DNA of 64,000 nt from Sporosarcina sp. P13 (GTDB lineage: Bacteria > Bacillota > Bacilli > Bacillales_A > Planococcaceae), in contig NZ_PDYM01000014.1 in the NCBI RefSeq assembly GCF_002743055.1, positions 1-64,000 of the forward strand, written 5' to 3'. Both the position numbers and the translations under genes were made by a program. The notes under the pieces were generated by a model, which ran no database searches, was not told where the DNA came from, and was given only the letters and a program-made list of their open reading frames with translations. Shown here piece by piece: positions 59,914 to 64,000 of the stretch. The stretch's first letter is position 1. Each line of letters opens with the position of its first letter.

Positions 59914-61500
59914 TTACCTATCCTCCACATCTTCTCCTTCATACACAATTAAATAATCAATCGTTAAAAAAGGAAGCGAACCTATCCACATGTGATGTGT
60001 GGCTTGTAAAATACGGTCTCCGGTTTGCTCAATGAAAAAAGTTTCTTGCAAAGGTAATGTAAATAACCCTTTGTTGTTAAACGACAAATACACGCCTGCA
60101 TCTGAAGCTAGATCCGTACGCTTACTTGTCAATCGTAACCCTTGATTGACTGCGTGCAATTCCAAAACCCCTGTCATCGTCGAATAAGGCAACGGCAATG
60201 CAATATTCATATACATGCGTTCATTCGTTTCATGCTGCGAATAAAGAGCGGTGAAAATCGTCTGTTGTCCGACTTTCCTCTCCCACACGCGCACCTGTTC
60301 TCGATCATCTAAGCCTTCATCAAGCGTGTAAATATTCCCCGTCATGTCGACTGTTTCCGAACGTAGTGGCAAATTAATTTGCTGCATGCGTTGACTGATG
60401 AATGAATAAACAAAGGCAAACGGCTTAAACCAACGATGCCAGTGGACCGAAGCAGACAACCTGAAATCCGTCGTCTGTTCATAGAAGCGTATAATTAAAG
60501 GAGAGACCGATGCAGAGGATAGTCCGTACACCGTCAAGTCATCAGACAACCCACGATGCTTACCGACCTGGCCGATTTCATCCGCCACTTGTCGTCCGCG
60601 TATTTGGCTTCTCGGAAATGTGGGTGGTGCATAACGCGCTGATGGGACACTAAATGACCAGCCGATTAAGCCGACTAAAGCAAATATGACGCAATTCAAC
60701 ACGCCATGAAAACGAAGCATGAAATCAATCGTCACCGAAAAAAGACCAAATCCATTACTCAGTACATACAGCATCGAAAACGTAATCGTCACAGCTAGTG
60801 CACTAAACGCTAGGCGCAACAACCACTTCTGCAAACGACTAGCAAAAAAGGTTCGCCACACAATCCAAATAATCACGCAAATACCGTACATATAAAGCAA
60901 AACGGAGAGGATTTCAATCCAGCGCGAAAACGTAATTCCGACCGCCACAATCATCGGGGACGCAAGCAATGCCGCCACAGCCCACCGGTACACACGTGAA
61001 CTATGTAAACGACCGATCCATCCTATAAATATCGGCAAGATAAAAGCTGAATAATGAAAATGAATGGCAGTCAACCACGTAAGTAACGGACTAAATCCTA
61101 AATCAATAGCCGCAACAAAAGCAACGTACCAGCCGCCTGCCATTGCTAAGTAGACAAGTCCAAGATCAATTGCAAACTCTTCTAGATTCGTAAAGCCACG
61201 TCGAAGAAAACGCGCGATTCCGTAAAGAGCCACGTATAGTGTAAACAGTCCATAGAATGAAGCCATCCAACCATCCCATGCAGTCGGCACTACTTGCGCG
61301 AGCACAACTGAAGTATACGCAGGAATGGCAACATACGGATAGTACGTCCAAAACCAATCGCGGTCCGTACAAACAAGTCGCAATAGAACGGGAATATAGA
61401 CAAGTTGCGCCACCAACAACAAACCATAAGGCCACGGGGTATCACTAAAAGCAAGTGCTGTTAGAAACAACAGCACATGAATGATGACAAACTTACGCAT
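59914..61500 (-). CDS. yndJ: YndJ-like multi-pass membrane protein
   Basis: 528 aa. The first 290 residues hold about nine or ten transmembrane helices, with FHYSAFILPIFIGWIGRLHS and an ATDLGLVYLAMAGGWYVAFV-like helix. The C-terminal 230 residues are soluble and not recognised. Length, order and partners match B. subtilis YndJ (yndG-yndH-yndJ). The role of the family is unknown, and Bacillus homologues have been linked to sporulation expression. The start overlaps the yndH stop by 8 nt. Confidence 0.82.
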   Translation of the reverse strand: MRKFVIIHVLLFLTALAFSDTPWPYGLLLVAQLVYIPVLLRLVCTDRDWFWTYYPYVAIPAYTSVVLAQVVPTAWDGWMASFYGLFTLYVALYGIARFLRRGFTNLEEFAIDLGLVYLAMAGGWYVAFVAAIDLGFSPLLTWLTAIHFHYSAFILPIFIGWIGRLHSSRVYRWAVAALLASPMIVAVGITFSRWIEILSVLLYMYGICVIIWIVWRTFFASRLQKWLLRLAFSALAVTITFSMLYVLSNGFGLFSVTIDFMLRFHGVLNCVIFALVGLIGWSFSVPSARYAPPTFPRSQIRGRQVADEIGQVGKHRGLSDDLTVYGLSSASVSPLIIRFYEQTTDFRLSASVHWHRWFKPFAFVYSFISQRMQQINLPLRSETVDMTGNIYTLDEGLDDREQVRVWERKVGQQTIFTALYSQHETNERMYMNIALPLPYSTMTGVLELHAVNQGLRLTSKRTDLASDAGVYLSFNNKGLFTLPLQETFFIEQTGDRILQATHHMWIGSLPFLTIDYLIVYEGEDVEDR

Positions 61501-62098
61501 CGGCCGTAAACTCCCCTTCGTATGAAAATACCGTACCGAGTAATGGGTTCTTTACATCGACATGGATTCGGTAGACCCCGCGCAGCTCATCATACGATTC
61601 CACTACCGTCGCCAACCCTTGCAGAAATGTTGGCAACGGGATCTCTAGCTTTCCAATGACTAACCGTTGATCGAGCGACTCAATTTTCAACGCGCCACCA
61701 TTCATGACAGTAAACTGCAAATCCGAATACACTAGTGGCGGTTCCCCGAGATAATCTTTCACAACCATTCGTCGTTCATCCAAACTCATCAACGCATTGA
61801 AATAACGTGTCTTATTCGGAAAGTTAAACGTCCGTTCCCAGTGAATTTCTTCAACGCCAGCTAAATTAACAGAAGATGAATTGACAATCGTAAACGCAAT
61901 AAATGTTCCGCTTTCCGGAAATATGAACTTCCGTCTAGCCCCAAATAAAAAGAGCGGAGTAAGCCATTTCGGACCACCCACAATACGATTCATCGTTCCA
62001 GACGCGCGAAAGACGGGTTCTTCAAAGGCATATCTTTTTTGAAGCATCGGATGAAGACGGAAAAAATCGTCAGCCAACACTTTTTTATAAATAGACAT
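61493..62098 (-). CDS. yndH: YndH-like DUF4166 protein
   Basis: 201 aa, soluble. LHPMLQKRYAFEEPVFRASG, WLTPLFLFGARRKFIFPESG and HWERTFNFPNKTRYFNALMS are DUF4166 blocks. No catalytic residues are established. It lies between the yndG and yndJ homologues and shares the operon. GAGGTG precedes the ATG. No signal peptide, so it is probably cytoplasmic or membrane-associated through its partners. Confidence 0.82.
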   Translation of the reverse strand: MSIYKKVLADDFFRLHPMLQKRYAFEEPVFRASGTMNRIVGGPKWLTPLFLFGARRKFIFPESGTFIAFTIVNSSSVNLAGVEEIHWERTFNFPNKTRYFNALMSLDERRMVVKDYLGEPPLVYSDLQFTVMNGGALKIESLDQRLVIGKLEIPLPTFLQGLATVVESYDELRGVYRIHVDVKNPLLGTVFSYEGEFTADA

Positions 62099-62106
62099 TC
62101 AGCACG

Positions 62107-63003
62107 TCACCTCTTTCTTTTACACGATGCGGCCGTCGGAAGATCGCGGCTCACAAGCAATCCGATGCCAGTCAGCACGAGTAACGACACATTAAATGTA
62201 ATGGGATTGAATGGATGATTCGCAGTTTCCGGCGCCGCAACGAATGCTGCAATTGTCAATAACGGAAACGCAATCATCTGTAAGATTAAGAGATGTCGTT
62301 TCCTACGATAAAACAACCACACGACTCCAAACAAAACTTCAGCAAGCCCAATCGCGAACACTACATTCATTGCCTCCGAATCTGAAAGAGACAAGCCGCT
62401 CGCCACCATCGCTTTTTCCTGTGGATGCATCGCCAGGAGTTTCGGGACGAGCCCTTGATACACCCATAGAAATGTAAAGAATAGCGTAAGCAAATGCATC
62501 GTAAAAAAACGTCGATATTGCGAAATCGGGGCTTCTCCCATTTCGAGCCATCGTTTCAGCACATCAAAACTTAGCGCAGTCGCATAGCCCATTAGCGGTC
62601 GAAACACCTTATCAATCAGCCGTCCCACTCTACCAAAATTCGTTTGATAATCATACTGCGTCAAAAACTTCGTGCCACCTTCCATCGGTTCATACTTCCA
62701 ATAGCCGCGCCCTTCACGTATCGGCGAGATTTTTTGATCCGTGCCGAAGTGTAACGAAGAACTACGGGAACCATCAGCCAAATCAGCAGATCCACTACTC
62801 TCACCCCATCCCTCTACTGCGAACGGGCCAACATTTCGTGTATACGTAAACCGCTGCGGCTCATCCTCTTCCTTTGGTACATAGCGGATAGAAGAAAATC
62901 GCAAATCCCATTGGGCATGTAGATCGGGTTGTTGGGAGGCTTCCCATACGCGTTGCAATGGGACATGTATGGGGATTTCTACGTAGATTGGTTTTGATTT
63001 CAT
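62107..63003 (-). CDS. yndG: YndG-like protein: SRPBCC domain plus DoxX-like membrane domain
   Basis: 298 aa. The ATG at 63003 follows GGGAGGTG; a GTG three codons earlier overlaps the site. The N-terminal SRPBCC/polyketide-cyclase-like lipid-binding domain (about 1-155) has IPIHVPLQRVWEASQQPDLH. The C-terminal DoxX-like part (about 165-295) has four helices, including FAIGLAEVLFGVVWLFYRRK. The combination and order match B. subtilis YndG. The role is unknown; binding and membrane handling of a lipid or small hydrophobic molecule is possible. First gene of the yndGHJ operon. Confidence 0.8.
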   Translation of the reverse strand: MKSKPIYVEIPIHVPLQRVWEASQQPDLHAQWDLRFSSIRYVPKEEDEPQRFTYTRNVGPFAVEGWGESSGSADLADGSRSSSLHFGTDQKISPIREGRGYWKYEPMEGGTKFLTQYDYQTNFGRVGRLIDKVFRPLMGYATALSFDVLKRWLEMGEAPISQYRRFFTMHLLTLFFTFLWVYQGLVPKLLAMHPQEKAMVASGLSLSDSEAMNVVFAIGLAEVLFGVVWLFYRRKRHLLILQMIAFPLLTIAAFVAAPETANHPFNPITFNVSLLVLTGIGLLVSRDLPTAASCKRKR

Positions 63004-63102
63004 GGTGTTCACCTCCCTATGTAGGTTTTGGTGTATGGTACTTTCTTTAGTTTACCATTTTTGTTGATTGCAAGATTGGTAGGGAATTGAAATATAATCT
63101 AA

Positions 63103-63132
63103 AAAAGAAGAACCGATTGGGGTTCTTCTTTT
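63103..63132. terminator. Terminator-like hairpin
   Basis: AAAAGAAGAACC and GGTTCTTCTTTT are perfect 12-bp arms around a 6-nt loop, with A/T runs on both sides, just beyond the remnant gene stop. Confidence 0.65.
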
Positions 63133-63330
63133 TCACGCATGGCGCATATCTTCCTGGATATCAAGAACAACTTGGTTATCCAGTTCCATCACTTCAACAA
63201 CCTTCACAACTTCCATTCCCATTGCTAAAAGATTACAAACCGTTCTCACTCTCTCTTCTTGCGCTTTACGTTCAGCTTCTAAAGTATGGATTTCAGCCTC
63301 CTGAACGAAGTGTTTATTCTCGATATGTAT
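63133..63330 (-). pseudogene. 3' remnant of an Rpn-type PD-(D/E)XK gene
   Basis: Minus-strand translation reads VQEAEIHTLEAERKAQEERV, then RTVCNLLAMGMEVVKVVEVM, then ELDNQVVLDIQEDMRHA and a stop. It matches the C-terminus of the intact protein encoded at 28520-29677 (AQEERIKTVRNFLAMGVEV and the following MELDQQ...DMDHA). The nuclease domain and most of the heptads are absent. Only about 60 codons remain with no start signal. Confidence 0.82.
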
Positions 63331-63568
63331 TTTAGCAACCGCAGAACTTTATGATAAGATACTATTAGATGAATAAAGGTGAATAGTTGGGTTATCGATT
63401 AGGATTGAGGTAGTGAAAAATTATCAGAATAGTGTTAAAGTGAAATTTCGCACAGGCACACTCATCTTTAGCAGAAAAGCCCTACTATTAAGGTATCAGA
63501 ACCCGTAACAATTCCGGATTTTTTTGGTACCTGTCACTACGTTAACCTTATAAACGAAGGAGCGATGT
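63331..63568. other. Intergenic region before the last gene
   Basis: 238 bp with no gene. AT-rich. No promoter stands out. AAGGAG at 63557-63562 serves the next gene. Confidence 0.4.
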
Positions 63569-64000
63569 ATGATGAAAGACCAACTTATGAAAATGCTTGA
63601 GGATAGAAAAGAAGAAATGATTCAAATCCGACGTTATTTGCATGAACATCCCGAGTTATCCTTTAAAGAGGAAAAGACAGCACAATATATTATCGATTTT
63701 TACAAAGGGAAAGATGTTGAAATTCATACGAATGTTGGGAATGGCTACGGGATCATCGTTACGATCAAAGGGGAACGTCCCGGTAAAACAATTGGTCTGC
63801 GTGCAGACTTTGACGCACTACCCATCCATGAGGAAACAGATGTACCATTCAAATCGAAAAATGAAGGTGTAATGCATGCTTGCGGACATGATGCACATAC
63901 AGCGTATTTACTCGTGCTCGCGGATTGCTTGATTCAACTTAAATCAAAGTTGTCTGGGACATATAAAATAATTCATCAGCACGCGGAGGAAGTACCACCT
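63569..64000 (+). CDS. M20-family amidohydrolase, partial at the window edge
   Basis: First 144 codons of a gene that runs beyond the window. It begins MMKDQLMKML and continues IRRYLHEHPELSFKEEKTAQ, TIGLRADFDALPIHEETDVP and VMHACGHDAHTAYLLVLA, where Asp and the HACGHDAH histidines bind metal. The HQHAEEVPP segment holds the general base Glu-Glu pair, with HQHAEE instead of the common FQPAEE. It resembles hippurate and N-acyl-amino-acid hydrolases (YxeP/AmaA type), unlike the AbgA-type gene at 56631. AAGGAG lies upstream of the start; the ATG at 63572 is also possible. Confidence 0.88.
   Translation, partial: MMKDQLMKMLEDRKEEMIQIRRYLHEHPELSFKEEKTAQYIIDFYKGKDVEIHTNVGNGYGIIVTIKGERPGKTIGLRADFDALPIHEETDVPFKSKNEGVMHACGHDAHTAYLLVLADCLIQLKSKLSGTYKIIHQHAEEVPP

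Overview
The window looks like chromosome from a spore-forming, aerobic, low-to-mid GC Bacillales bacterium. The best guess is Planococcaceae, for example Sporosarcina. The signs are an alpha/beta-type small acid-soluble spore protein, a GerW/YtfJ-family spore protein, the yngJIHGFE and yndGHJ gene orders known from Bacillus subtilis, a qoxABCD quinol oxidase, CcpA-type cre sites, and a GC-rich extragenic palindrome common in Bacillales genomes. The genus is an inference from gene content. No rRNA, tRNA, CRISPR array or intact insertion sequence was found.

Layout. 1-7.9 kb: a Bacillales repeat, an SOS-controlled Y-family polymerase (uvrX-like) with a LexA box, a lipoprotein behind a two-component system, a WYL regulator divergent from a GyrI-like protein, and a small secreted orphan. 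7.9-18.1 kb: a GC-richer leucine/isovalerate degradation operon (isovaleryl-CoA dehydrogenase, acyl-CoA synthetase, methylcrotonyl-CoA carboxylase subunits, hydratase, HMG-CoA lyase) with a divergent GAF-PucR regulator. 18.1-26.5 kb: stress and regulatory genes, then CstA (probable pyruvate/peptide carrier) with a LytS/LytT-type sensor pair and a YisP-like prenyl synthase. 26.9-33.6 kb: accessory DNA with a Cys-rich protein, a uracil-DNA glycosylase and its decayed copies, a PD-(D/E)XK Rpn-type protein with a heptad minisatellite, a MOSC protein, a NiCoT-type metal transporter and an SASP gene. 33.9-41.3 kb: alcohol dehydrogenase, GerW, qoxABCD and an S-layer-anchored protein.

41.7-59.7 kb is the most unusual part, a large catabolic island. 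It holds a branched-chain-type ABC importer (livFGMHJ), aspartase, an M20 carbamoylase-type hydrolase, an SSS symporter with a DUF3311 partner, DUF1028, a RidA-like protein, a stand-alone FAD synthetase, an HpaB-type flavin monooxygenase, a flavin reductase fused to a GntR/FCD sensor, an AbgA-type M20 amidohydrolase with its own regulator, and a 4-oxalocrotonate tautomerase. Read together: uptake, hydrolysis of an N-acyl or N-carbamoyl conjugate, FADH2-dependent oxygenation of an aromatic or N-heteroaromatic ring, processing of enamine/enol products, and aspartate to fumarate. The substrate cannot be read from the sequence.

59.9-64 kb: the yndGHJ membrane-protein operon, a remnant of a second Rpn-type gene, and the start of another M20 amidohydrolase that runs off the window. 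Four catabolic units (leucine operon, cstA, liv operon, monooxygenase island) carry good cre sites, so they probably form one glucose-repressed programme for amino acids and amide- or ring-containing compounds.
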